This document shows, piece after piece, positions 55,496-64,000 of a stretch of DNA of 64,000 nt. How positions within the stretch are numbered: position 1 is the first letter of the stretch; the number at the start of each line of letters is the position of its first letter. A program made the position numbers and the translations under genes. The notes beneath the pieces were generated by a model, which saw only the letters and a program-made list of their open reading frames with translations, had not been told where the DNA came from and made no database searches. Where the stretch lies: positions 506,978 through 570,977 of the forward strand of contig NZ_FNVV01000012.1 in NCBI RefSeq assembly GCF_900108345.1, written 5' to 3'. This stretch comes from Bacteroides ndongoniae. GTDB lineage: Bacteria; Bacteroidota; Bacteroidia; Bacteroidales; Bacteroidaceae.

Positions 55496-55548
55496 GATAT
55501 CTGTATTTTGAAAGGTTAGAAGTTTATAGTTTAGGCTGTTTTTTTCTC

Positions 55549-55612
55549 TAGTTAGGGAATAATTTTTTTCTAACTGGGAAAATATTTTTTCCTAACTGGG
55601 GAAAAATATCTG
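55549..55612. repeat. 22-bp period repeat, family B, copy 2
   Basis: Units related to those at 10084-10170, mainly in reverse orientation (TAACTGGG), start at 55549, 55571 and 55593, again 22 bp apart. They lie between the PL8 start and the terminator after GH16. Confidence 0.8.
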
Positions 55613-55666
55613 CTCACAAAGCTTTGTGAGAGTTTCACTAACGTTTATAGATGTTGTAGTTTGAAT

Positions 55667-55708
55667 AAAAAGGGGCTTCTGTCAGAATTCTCATCGGACA
55701 GAAGCCCC
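55667..55708 (-). terminator. Strong rho-independent terminator after GH16
   Basis: Read on the minus strand, GGGGCTTCTGTC and GACAGAAGCCCC (12-bp perfect arms, 55697-55708 and 55672-55683) enclose a 13-base loop and are followed by TTTTT. It lies 30 bp after the GH16 stop and so splits the locus into a susCD-GH16 unit and a downstream enzyme unit. Confidence 0.85.
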
Positions 55709-55737
55709 GAACTATTCATTATCCTAAAAAGGAACTT

Positions 55738-57330
55738 TTATTTTTTCTCTTTCAAGGAGAATTCATCAAACCAGAATTCCAAGTTGTCGGCCGGTGTCTG
55801 GAGCTTGTATGAGTTCAGTCCGGGAGTGCCTGAAGTATGAGGTTTCAGAACCAGCTTCAGCAAAATGTTTTCCGGGATGTCCAATGTGATGGAATATTGT
55901 TTCCATTCGGTACCAACAGTTTCTGAAGTCAGGCAGTACAAGTCACCACTGGCACCACTTTCTTTTTGCTTGATAACCGTTTTCCCATTTTCCTTTACTA
56001 ATGATTTCCATTCTTTATAGAGCAGCTTCATGTCGGCTTGTGTCTCACACAAAGCAAGATTTACAGCCAAGGGGGCACTAGCCTGATTACTTTTAGCCCA
56101 GAAACTGAGTGTATATTTACCAGCCGGTACATTCTGGATACACATTGACATATCGGTGCTATACCAGTTACCCAATTTACTGTTACTATACTTCATCGAA
56201 CGATTACTTTCATCAGCACCGGTAGTCTTATCTATAGTTAAAGCAGCTGTGTTGTGGTTGAGCACCCACCAACGGTTTACAAAGTTCAGTGCATTTTCGT
56301 ATTCAATATCCGAACGCGGACCTACCTTGGGCTGCATCGAAGCATCAAGATCGGTTTCGAAGCCACCGTTAACTACATATTCGGCACCGTCGTCTACGTT
56401 GCCATCACCACCACCAGGTACGCTTACTTCAATAGGTTTATAGTAGCGGATGTACTTGACATTCATTTGTTTCGGGAAGATGGTTTCATCGATACCCCAC
56501 TGACCGCCCCATCCACCGCCAACGGCAATGTTCATGATGAGGTAGAAGGGCTGGTCGAACGGCCAGTAATCGAGTGTCATGCCTTCTTCTTTCTCGGCTG
56601 TACAAACTACTTCGTTATCAAACAATACCTGAATCATTTCTTCGTCCCATACCAAAGAGTAGAGGTGATAGTTCGATTCAAGTGTAGGCGAACTAGTATT
56701 ACCCGACCAACGTTCAGCCAATCCGTCGTTGGTAGCTTGCGTATGCAGGGTTACATAATACGTGTTATGGTCTTCGGTGTTACCCCATACGTATTCCATA
56801 ATGTCTATCTCAGCATATTTGCCTTCCAGAGCATCTGTCGGTCTCATCCAGAAAGCCGGCCATACACCACGACCTGTAGGTATTTTGGCTGCAATATCCA
56901 GACGACCATACTGGAAGTCTACTTTGCCTTTGGTAGTCAATTCGGCAGATGAATAATCGAAATGATAGGGTTCACCTGTCCATTTGTTAATACCTTCGTG
57001 CGGATCCTTGAATGCTTCTATCACTAAATCACCACCTTCGATGCGTGAAGTACGAGGATCATCCTTCAGATAATCTTGTGCCTCTTCGTTGCGCATGTAA
57101 CCTTCATCGTAATTCCAATAAGCTGAATTTGGACGTCCGTCTTGATCGAATTCTTCCGACCAAACCAGTTCGTAACCTTGGTAACCGGCGGTATCCAAGC
57201 GCTCGTATAAAGGATAGTTGACATCCTTCAGAGAGATTGATTCGTCCGCGCAGGAGGCGAGGCCTGCTAGCAAACCTCCTCCTATCAACAGATTTAATAT
57301 TAATTTATTTGTCATTTTCGTAGTATTCAT
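55738..57330 (-). CDS. Lipoprotein GH16 endo-glycanase with C-terminal carbohydrate-binding domain
   Basis: A 530-residue lipoprotein (LASC, lipidated C27). The GH16 barrel has the catalytic motif EIDIME: nucleophile E174, D176 and acid/base E179. A beta-sandwich resembling CBM4/CBM9-type domains covers about residues 320-525. GH16 includes beta-1,3-glucanases and endo-beta-galactosidases; several lipoprotein GH16 enzymes of Bacteroides mucin loci are endo-O-glycanases. With fucosidases, GH2 and GH20 beside it, an endo-beta-galactosidase role is more likely here than laminarin breakdown. It lies 31 bp after a SusD gene. Confidence 0.92.
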   Translation of the reverse strand: MNTTKMTNKLILNLLIGGGLLAGLASCADESISLKDVNYPLYERLDTAGYQGYELVWSEEFDQDGRPNSAYWNYDEGYMRNEEAQDYLKDDPRTSRIEGGDLVIEAFKDPHEGINKWTGEPYHFDYSSAELTTKGKVDFQYGRLDIAAKIPTGRGVWPAFWMRPTDALEGKYAEIDIMEYVWGNTEDHNTYYVTLHTQATNDGLAERWSGNTSSPTLESNYHLYSLVWDEEMIQVLFDNEVVCTAEKEEGMTLDYWPFDQPFYLIMNIAVGGGWGGQWGIDETIFPKQMNVKYIRYYKPIEVSVPGGGDGNVDDGAEYVVNGGFETDLDASMQPKVGPRSDIEYENALNFVNRWWVLNHNTAALTIDKTTGADESNRSMKYSNSKLGNWYSTDMSMCIQNVPAGKYTLSFWAKSNQASAPLAVNLALCETQADMKLLYKEWKSLVKENGKTVIKQKESGASGDLYCLTSETVGTEWKQYSITLDIPENILLKLVLKPHTSGTPGLNSYKLQTPADNLEFWFDEFSLKEKK

Positions 57331-57361
57331 TCGTTAAACTTCTTTATTTTGAAGATATTGG

Positions 57362-59041
57362 TTATTCCCATCCCGGGTTCTGAGTCAAGTTGGGATTAAC
57401 AAATGTCTCGTTCTGTGGAATCGGGTACAGGTACATCTTGTCTTTCCAGATACGGTTTTGCACCAGTTGGCGAGTGTACTCGAAAGTAGGTCCGTTCTTA
57501 CGGATGTGTACACCGTAGATCTGCTCTACCACGTTACCAATCTTCCAACGGCGGATATCCCAGAAGCGGTGGTCTTCGAATGCCAGTTCGACGCGACGTT
57601 CGTGACGTACAGCTGTACGGAACGAATTCTGGTCACCGGCACCTTTAACGTCGGGCATACCTGCAGCCTGGCGTACTTGGTTCAAAGCCTGTCGGGCAGA
57701 GATTGTGCAGTTGGCATCTGTGTAGTCAGGACCTTGCCATTCGTTCAATGCTTCAGCGTAGTTCAGCAATACTTCTGCATAACGGTAGGTTGGGAAGTGG
57801 TGATTCTTACTTACAGTGTTCGGTGGTGTTAAAACTACCGTTTCATTTACTAACTTCTTCAGGTAATAGCCTGTCAAAGTAGCACCTGTTACAGGGGCTC
57901 CGAAACGACCACCTTCGTAAGTATCAATCTGCGTTTTCATAAATTTCATGCCATTGGCAAGCACTGTACGATAGAAACGCGGGTCACGAGTTGGGTTACC
58001 TGCCTTATCATAATACATATTCTGTACATGTGTGGCATTGTTCCAACTGAAAGGTGTTCCGTCTTTCATCTCAAATTCATCCACAAGGTTCTGAGTCGGA
58101 GTATTTCCACTGTTTGTACCGTTAGCAAAACCAATGGGCAGGTTACGAGTTTCGAATGTCAGGCTGGCATTGTTACGAGTCTCAAAAATCAATTGTGGCG
58201 ATTTCAATACAGCGTCACCCAGATTCGGATCGTACAACGGATCTTCATCTATAGCAGGAAGACTGTAGTAATTCATTGCAATGACATCGTGGGCAGCTTC
58301 AGCTGCGGCTTTCCAAGCTGCAGAAGCATCGCCGTCACAGAGCAACGGGCTAGCTGCATAAAGCAAAGCACGAGCACGGATAGCAAGAGCTGCTCCTTTG
58401 GTTACACGACCGGTTTCACCAAAGAAATCATTGTGGCTTAACGGAAGTTCGTCTGCTACCGAAGCGCATTCGGTTGCTACGAAATTCAGTATTTCTGTAG
58501 CTTTGGTCTTAGTTACGCTGTTGATTTCGTCCAACTCCATCGGTTCGGTAAGCAAGGGTACATCGCCGTAACGTTTTACCAGTTCGAAGTAATAAAGGGC
58601 ACGAAGCACTCTTACTTCACGCAATGACATCCGTGCTTTCTCGATGTTATCCGGATAGTTAGAATCCCACTTATGACGTTCCAGATTTTCTTCAGAGTAA
58701 TCACGCAGGAACATATTGATGTCATAAATTACCTGATAGTATTCGCTCCACTTATTATCGATCTGGTTCAGCGGGCTCCATACATCGTTGTAGATGTCAT
58801 ATACGGCGTTGCTTTCCCACGTATATACAGCATTGTCAGTAGCGGCTTCGCGCAGAGCACCACCAATGTGATCTCCAAAATCATCGGGAAGTGAACGGTA
58901 AGCGGCATTACCCAAAGCCAATACGTTGTCGAAATAGCCGTAGGCTTCCTCCTGAGTCTTACCCTGTGATTCGTCGAAGTCCAGGAAATCGCATCCCCCC
59001 AAAGTGAGGGATGCGGCTATAATTAAAGCTAATTTTTTCAT
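57362..59041 (-). CDS. SusD-like glycan-binding lipoprotein
   Basis: A 559-residue outer-membrane lipoprotein (LGGC, lipidated C16) with the N-terminal SusD-like helices and the C-terminal RagB/SusD domain (RRVELAFEDHRFWDIRRW). SusD caps the SusC transporter and captures glycan fragments. It lies 19 bp after the SusC gene and is the partner of that transporter. Confidence 0.96.
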   Translation of the reverse strand: MKKLALIIAASLTLGGCDFLDFDESQGKTQEEAYGYFDNVLALGNAAYRSLPDDFGDHIGGALREAATDNAVYTWESNAVYDIYNDVWSPLNQIDNKWSEYYQVIYDINMFLRDYSEENLERHKWDSNYPDNIEKARMSLREVRVLRALYYFELVKRYGDVPLLTEPMELDEINSVTKTKATEILNFVATECASVADELPLSHNDFFGETGRVTKGAALAIRARALLYAASPLLCDGDASAAWKAAAEAAHDVIAMNYYSLPAIDEDPLYDPNLGDAVLKSPQLIFETRNNASLTFETRNLPIGFANGTNSGNTPTQNLVDEFEMKDGTPFSWNNATHVQNMYYDKAGNPTRDPRFYRTVLANGMKFMKTQIDTYEGGRFGAPVTGATLTGYYLKKLVNETVVLTPPNTVSKNHHFPTYRYAEVLLNYAEALNEWQGPDYTDANCTISARQALNQVRQAAGMPDVKGAGDQNSFRTAVRHERRVELAFEDHRFWDIRRWKIGNVVEQIYGVHIRKNGPTFEYTRQLVQNRIWKDKMYLYPIPQNETFVNPNLTQNPGWE

Positions 59042-59060
59042 ATTGCGTTTAGTCTTGTTT

Positions 59061-62060
59061 TTAGAAGTTAATGTTCACACCTACAAACACCGACATCAAG
59101 TCTGGATAGTTGATCGAGAGGTCTTCACAGTTCAGGTACTTCACATGGTCAAGCGAGAACAGGTTGTTGCCACGGAGATATACTTGGCACTGATCCATCT
59201 TCATGCTGCTAATCCACTTTTTCGGCAGGTTGTAATAGATGTTGAGATTACGCAGTTTGAAGAAGGCACCGTTCTCCAGCCATTCTGTACTGTTACGGAA
59301 GTTGTTGGCGTTGTCCAGCGTTGTCAGACGCGGTGCAGTTGCTACACCCTTGGTGTCCTCAGTCCAACGTACTCGGTCTTCCAGATACCATTTGCTCAAG
59401 TTACTGTTGTTGTTACGCAACGGCCAGTATACAGACTGAGTATTTAACATACGGCTGTATTGTCCGGCTCCTTGGAACACAGCGTCTATACCGAATCCTT
59501 TGTATTCAAAGCCTAAGTTGATACCGTAGTAGATGCCCGGTATTGAAGAAGAATGACCAATGGCAACTTCGTCATATGAGTCAATCTTACCATCACCATT
59601 TTGGTCCTTGTACTTGATGTCTCCCGGACGTACGGCTGAGAACATCTGTTTGGGGCTGTTGGCGATATCTGTTTCATCACGGAAGTAACCGATGGCTTCC
59701 AGTCCATAAAGTTGTCCGATACGGTCACCTTTCTTGTACAGATAGTCATAAGGTTTGTAGCCTTCACCATTTTCATCAATGCAAGTACGCAGGTACGAGA
59801 AGGTTCCACCTACATAATATTTGAAGTTTTCGCCTACTTTATCTTCCCAATTCAAGCCTAAATCGAGACCTTTAGAATTGGTTTCACCCATGTTCAGCTG
59901 AGGAATGCCTGTACCGATAACGCTTGAATACAAGTTGGAAGCTGAGATCAGTGTGTTCGTACGTTTATCATAGAAAGCGTCAGCTGTCAGTGACAAACGG
60001 TTGAACAAACGCATGTCGATACCAAAGTTATACTTGTCTGCCAATTCGATGTCCAAGTTGGATACAGCCAAGTTGCCGGCATGAAGACCACCGAAACCGG
60101 CTGGAGTATCTTTGAAGAGACCACCACCGCAGCTTACCCAGTAACGTTCATCAAGGTCGTAAGCGATGTTATCGTTACCCGAACGTCCCCATGATGCACG
60201 AATCTTGAAATAGTCGATTACGTTACTTGCGTTTTTCCAGAAAGATTCGTTCGAAAGTACCCATGCAGCTGATATGGCAGGATAAGTACGGAACTTATCG
60301 CCATCGCTTAACACACTTGTACCACTATAGTTTACTACTACGTCTACCAGATAACGGTTGTCGTAGTTGTAACCACCGGTGAAGATGACCGACTGGCGTT
60401 TGCGGCTGTTGTTACGTCCCAGCGGAGTATAAGATTCCTGACGATACATCAAGTTTCCATTTACGGCGTGGAGACCGAAAGCACGGTCGTAGCCTACTCG
60501 TCCGTCGATAACCAAACGCATGAACTGGCTGTTCAGACCACCGTTGGAGATAGAAAGGGCTTTTTCTTCACCACCTACATTACGCAGAATTTCGTATTCA
60601 CCCAATACAGCACCCGGGATAACAGTCAGTGCTTCGTATTCATATTCCTGTGAACCAGTTTCCTGATAAACGGCACTGTTGTCATACGAAATACCAACTT
60701 CTGCTTTAAGGCCTTTAGTTACCGGTGACAAGTCTTGATAGATACGAAGATCGGACTGCAACATACGTTCATCGGTACGGAAGTAACCATTTTCAGCAAT
60801 CTCAGCAATAGGATTGATTTTGAAAATATTGTTACTACCCCAATAGCCGTTGGTTGTACGGATAGGGAATGCACCTGAAGGAACATGGAACAGATTACCA
60901 AAGATATTGGCTTCTGATTCGCGTGGGCGATTGTTCTCGTGCAACAGACCAAACATATTCAATGCAACTCGTGTATAATCGGTTACGTCAATATCCAAGT
61001 TCATACGGGCATCAAGACGATACTTTTTAAATTGTGCATCGTAACGACCGGTTGAGTTCACCAGATCTGTGTCCAAAATACCTTGGTCGTTCTTATAGTT
61101 GATAGCAGTATAATAGCGTACTCGTTTACCACCTCCACGGAAAGTCAAGTTCAGCTGATGGTTGGTGGTATAGTCACGCAAGGCGGTTCCCATCCAGTCT
61201 ACATTAGGGAATGCGTCAGGGTTGGATCCGTTGCGGAAAGCATCAAATGCGGTAGCGTCGTATTCTAATGACAAGCCATCATAGTAGAGCGCTTCATTGC
61301 GCATTTGTGCATACGTAACACCATCTACAAATTCCGGCTGATTGATGGGCAATCCCATACCATAGGTATAGTTTACATCAATATCGCGACGGTTGTACTG
61401 TCCGCGTTTAGTGGTTACTACTACTACACCATTGGCACCACGTGTTCCCCACAGTGCTGTAGCAGCACCGTCTTTCAATACAGAGATGCTTTCTACTTCG
61501 AGCATGTTGAGGTAGTCCAAGGTACGGGGAATACCATCTACAACGATGAGTGGAGATTGTGATGATTGTGAACCACCGCCACGTACCATCAGGGTAGCAC
61601 CATCAGTCCAGCCAGTGTTTTGCTTTACAATCAAGCCCGGCAACATACCGTACAGTGAGTTTCCTACGTTGAAGGTAGAGTTGTTGGCAATCTTTTCACC
61701 AGACAAAGTTGACACAGCTTGTGTCTGTTCACGGCCGCTTTGCAATTTGCTGCGGTTTTCTGTATAAGTATCCAGATCTTCCAGGCAAATTTCTAATGAT
61801 TCGCCTTTAACCCATACCCGTTTCTTTTGACTGTCGGCATATACTATTTCAATGTATTCACCTTGGTTAGCGTTTAGGGTAAATACGCCTTTCTGGTCGG
61901 TGATGGATTTTTCAGTAGGATGTCCTACTGTAGTAACCAAAGCACCCAGTACAGGTTCGCCTTGGGCATCCTTCACTACACCCGTAATTTTTTGTTGCGC
62001 CATTGCCGAAACCGAGAATAGGCAGGCGAGCGCTAATACGGAAATATATTTCTTTTTCAT
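59061..62060 (-). CDS. SusC-like TonB-dependent outer-membrane transporter
   Basis: A 999-residue transporter. After the signal peptide (about 1-21) comes a carboxypeptidase-regulatory-like domain (about 23-90), the plug (about 110-220, with LIVVDGIPR and GANGVVVVTTKRG) and the 22-strand barrel ending in VGVNINF with its terminal Phe. It imports oligosaccharides captured by SusD. It is the second of two SusC genes in this locus, between the two SusD genes. Confidence 0.97.
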   Translation of the reverse strand: MKKKYISVLALACLFSVSAMAQQKITGVVKDAQGEPVLGALVTTVGHPTEKSITDQKGVFTLNANQGEYIEIVYADSQKKRVWVKGESLEICLEDLDTYTENRSKLQSGREQTQAVSTLSGEKIANNSTFNVGNSLYGMLPGLIVKQNTGWTDGATLMVRGGGSQSSQSPLIVVDGIPRTLDYLNMLEVESISVLKDGAATALWGTRGANGVVVVTTKRGQYNRRDIDVNYTYGMGLPINQPEFVDGVTYAQMRNEALYYDGLSLEYDATAFDAFRNGSNPDAFPNVDWMGTALRDYTTNHQLNLTFRGGGKRVRYYTAINYKNDQGILDTDLVNSTGRYDAQFKKYRLDARMNLDIDVTDYTRVALNMFGLLHENNRPRESEANIFGNLFHVPSGAFPIRTTNGYWGSNNIFKINPIAEIAENGYFRTDERMLQSDLRIYQDLSPVTKGLKAEVGISYDNSAVYQETGSQEYEYEALTVIPGAVLGEYEILRNVGGEEKALSISNGGLNSQFMRLVIDGRVGYDRAFGLHAVNGNLMYRQESYTPLGRNNSRKRQSVIFTGGYNYDNRYLVDVVVNYSGTSVLSDGDKFRTYPAISAAWVLSNESFWKNASNVIDYFKIRASWGRSGNDNIAYDLDERYWVSCGGGLFKDTPAGFGGLHAGNLAVSNLDIELADKYNFGIDMRLFNRLSLTADAFYDKRTNTLISASNLYSSVIGTGIPQLNMGETNSKGLDLGLNWEDKVGENFKYYVGGTFSYLRTCIDENGEGYKPYDYLYKKGDRIGQLYGLEAIGYFRDETDIANSPKQMFSAVRPGDIKYKDQNGDGKIDSYDEVAIGHSSSIPGIYYGINLGFEYKGFGIDAVFQGAGQYSRMLNTQSVYWPLRNNNSNLSKWYLEDRVRWTEDTKGVATAPRLTTLDNANNFRNSTEWLENGAFFKLRNLNIYYNLPKKWISSMKMDQCQVYLRGNNLFSLDHVKYLNCEDLSINYPDLMSVFVGVNINF

Positions 62061-62091
62061 GCTTGCTAAATTCTTTAGTTAAATCCTTTCC

Positions 62092-63912
62092 TTATTCCCA
62101 GCCGGGGTTTTGTACCAAGCCGTATTTCTTGTTAATTTCATCCAAAGGAATAGGGCACAGATAGTATTTATCATCCCAATTGTCAATCCATAAATGTTGA
62201 TTGGGTGATTCCTCTTTAAATTCATATCTGAAGTTTACGTAGTTGCCATTTACCTTTTCTCCTTCCGGATAAGTACGCAAACGGACAATCTTACGAGCTT
62301 TCAGGTAATCGCTGTGTTTCCAGCGGTTGATGTCATAATAGCGAACCTCTTCCCAACCGAATTCCAAAGCACGTTCGCGAAGGATAGCCTCGCGCAAGGC
62401 TACACCCGGAGCAGCAGTCTCTTTGGTAACGTGAGGCATCTGTACACGGTCGCGGAGCAGATTTATATAATCGTAAGCATCGCGTCCGAATTCGTCTTTC
62501 TGTTCTGCTTTTCCCAGTTCGTTCATGGCTTCAGCAATGTTCAGATAGATTTCCGGCAAGCGGAGCAGACAGCAATTGTAGAACTTGTTCTGCAATTCGT
62601 TCAGGTGATCCTGATAGTATTTGCGTATACCTATACCAAAATATCCTAAACCTGCCCAACGCCAGTTCTGGCCACCACCCATGTCTTGGGGTTGTTCACG
62701 ACCTCCCTTGTAGATTTCTGCCTTGCGTCCCCAAAACTTGTCACCTGTTACGATGAGAGTCTCATACAAACGAGGGTCGCGGGTCATCTCAAAATCTTCT
62801 GTAAAGAACGGATGAGCGCGGTGTTCGGGGTTATCCCAGCTGAAATCGCTACCATCTTTCATGGGGAACATGTCACAATACCACATGGTTGGGTCACCTG
62901 TTCCATAACGGGTCTGAGTTACGTTATAGGAGTTCAAATCCCATTTAATATAACGGTGACTACTGATTAAGGTTTCGTGATTGTAACGGTCAAAATAACC
63001 GGAGCAGAAGCTTTTACGCGGATCACCGTTGTCTACCAGTTTATATACATTGTTGTTTTTAGCATTCTCACGTAAGAAAGCCAGTCCAGCTTCCAAAGCA
63101 TCTTGCCAACGGCTTTGTTGATAATCACCCCACCATGTGTAGTGATTCTGTGATGCTTCGCCATCTTTGAAAGGTTGGTCACTGTTAAAAAGCGGACTTG
63201 CAGCAAAAGTTAAGAAACGCGATTTTAGAGCCAAAGCACCGGCTTTTGTCATACGGCCGTCGTCGTTGGCTTCTACGTCCCAAGGTAATTTCTTGGCAGC
63301 GTCGTCAATCAGGGTGCTGATTTTTTCTACCGCTTCAGCAATGGTCATACGGGTCATTTTCATATCATCCGAAGGCTTATAGGCATGGTCAATCCATGGC
63401 ATACCACCATAGTTACGGAAAATGTCCACGTTGTGGTAAGCTATAATCATTTCTGCTTCTCCTTTGCGACGGGTCTTTTCTTCTTCAGTCATGTCTGGAA
63501 CGCGGTCTACATTCTCCAAGAAAATATGGGCTTGGCGGATTCCATATATAGCCGAAAATTTACCATCGGCCCGGCCATAATCCATTCGGTAAGCGGCACC
63601 GCTATAATTTGACGCGGTCACTTGTCCTTTATGATATTCAGTACCTCCACTTTTTCGACATGTACCCAAATCTGTGATACTTTCCAAGGATCCCCATGAA
63701 AGACGTCCATTGATAGGGGTATGGTCGGGTAGAGAGTGATATACCTGTGCTAATTGCTGTTCGGCATAGATTTTATTTCCGAATACGGAATCTATATTCA
63801 TCTCGTCACTCAACGGTTTTTCCAGAAAAGCGTTTCCGAACTTGATATCGTCGCATCCCGCTCCCACGCACAGCAGTGAAGCCAAAGCGAGACCTTTTAT
63901 TATATGTTTCAT
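62092..63912 (-). CDS. SusD-like glycan-binding lipoprotein (second copy)
   Basis: A 606-residue lipoprotein (GAGC, lipidated C20) with the SusD fold; the C terminus keeps the RERALEFGWEEVRYYDINRWK segment. It is longer than and clearly different from the other SusD in the locus, so the two SusC/D pairs probably take different fragments. It lies 12 bp after the truncated SusC gene. Confidence 0.96.
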   Translation of the reverse strand: MKHIIKGLALASLLCVGAGCDDIKFGNAFLEKPLSDEMNIDSVFGNKIYAEQQLAQVYHSLPDHTPINGRLSWGSLESITDLGTCRKSGGTEYHKGQVTASNYSGAAYRMDYGRADGKFSAIYGIRQAHIFLENVDRVPDMTEEEKTRRKGEAEMIIAYHNVDIFRNYGGMPWIDHAYKPSDDMKMTRMTIAEAVEKISTLIDDAAKKLPWDVEANDDGRMTKAGALALKSRFLTFAASPLFNSDQPFKDGEASQNHYTWWGDYQQSRWQDALEAGLAFLRENAKNNNVYKLVDNGDPRKSFCSGYFDRYNHETLISSHRYIKWDLNSYNVTQTRYGTGDPTMWYCDMFPMKDGSDFSWDNPEHRAHPFFTEDFEMTRDPRLYETLIVTGDKFWGRKAEIYKGGREQPQDMGGGQNWRWAGLGYFGIGIRKYYQDHLNELQNKFYNCCLLRLPEIYLNIAEAMNELGKAEQKDEFGRDAYDYINLLRDRVQMPHVTKETAAPGVALREAILRERALEFGWEEVRYYDINRWKHSDYLKARKIVRLRTYPEGEKVNGNYVNFRYEFKEESPNQHLWIDNWDDKYYLCPIPLDEINKKYGLVQNPGWE

Positions 63913-63924
63913 ATTCTACAAGGT

Positions 63925-64000
63925 TTAGAAAGTGATGTTTACACCTAAGTTATAAATACGGGTTACCGGATACTTGGTGTTTTGCCAACCAATCACAAAT
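63925..64000 (-). CDS. SusC-like transporter, C-terminal fragment at window edge
   Basis: The minus-strand frame entering from base 64000 reads to a stop at 63925 and ends RIYNLGVNITF, the final strand and terminal Phe of a SusC barrel. With the SusD gene 12 bp on, this is the first SusC of the locus; the rest lies outside the window. Confidence 0.85.
   Translation of the reverse strand, partial: FVIGWQNTKYPVTRIYNLGVNITF

Noticed and set aside
1..64000. tRNA or rRNA genes
   Set aside because: No cloverleaf or conserved rRNA sequence was recognised by eye; a covariance search was not possible.

Overview
The window looks like chromosomal DNA from a gut Bacteroides (Bacteroidales). The evidence is a hybrid two-component regulator, tandem SusC/SusD pairs, many secreted or lipoprotein glycan-active enzymes, promoter elements of the Bacteroides TAnnTTTG type, an IS1380-type transposase and Bacteroides-typical housekeeping neighbours (dapB-lepB-lepB paralogue-wbqC). 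Species cannot be fixed from the sequence alone. No rRNA, tRNA or CRISPR array was seen.

Layout. 1-3.7 kb: the 3' end of a hybrid two-component regulator and a secreted GH2 enzyme. 4-10 kb: a same-strand run of ruvB, a polysaccharide flippase, a DUF389 membrane protein and a DPP7-type S46 dipeptidyl peptidase. 10-17.4 kb: oxyR with a DEAD-box helicase, a lipoprotein tyrosine phosphatase, an overlapping sugar kinase/KdsD pair, and a divergent M16 peptidase. 17.6-19.9 kb: a small outer-membrane barrel and an IS1380-type transposase. 19.9-28 kb: queH, hexuronate genes (uxuA and an SDR), wbqC, two signal peptidase I paralogues (one with a degenerate active site), dapB and two small membrane proteins. 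28-33.3 kb: a histidine kinase without an adjacent regulator, DUF2851, a lipoprotein alpha/beta hydrolase and DUF4348. 33.4-38.8 kb: a plus-strand operon of DUF6250, a chondroitinase ABC-type PL8 and a GH29 fucosidase. 39-64 kb: dus, then a large minus-strand polysaccharide utilisation locus reading leftward: SusC (cut by the window edge), SusD, SusC, SusD, GH16, PL8, a phosphodiesterase-like protein, GH20, GH2, GH95, GH95 and PL8.

How the genes work together. The minus-strand locus combines endo-acting enzymes (GH16, PL8) with exo-enzymes that remove fucose, galactose and N-acetylhexosamine, so a fucosylated, amino-sugar-containing glycan is the likely target. Mucin-type or other host glycans are the first guess; a fucosylated glycosaminoglycan is a second. 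The plus-strand PL8-GH29 operon repeats the lyase-plus-fucosidase theme.

The most unusual feature is not a gene. At least nine intergenic gaps hold short arrays built on a fixed period: 22 bp (five places, three sequence families), 23 bp, 8 bp (two places) or 7 bp. Most include inverted copies. Three more gaps hold long hairpin-forming inverted repeats. Two of these elements run into the 3' ends of genes. They may act as intercistronic RNA structures or as protein-binding arrays; I do not recognise a named family for the periodic arrays.
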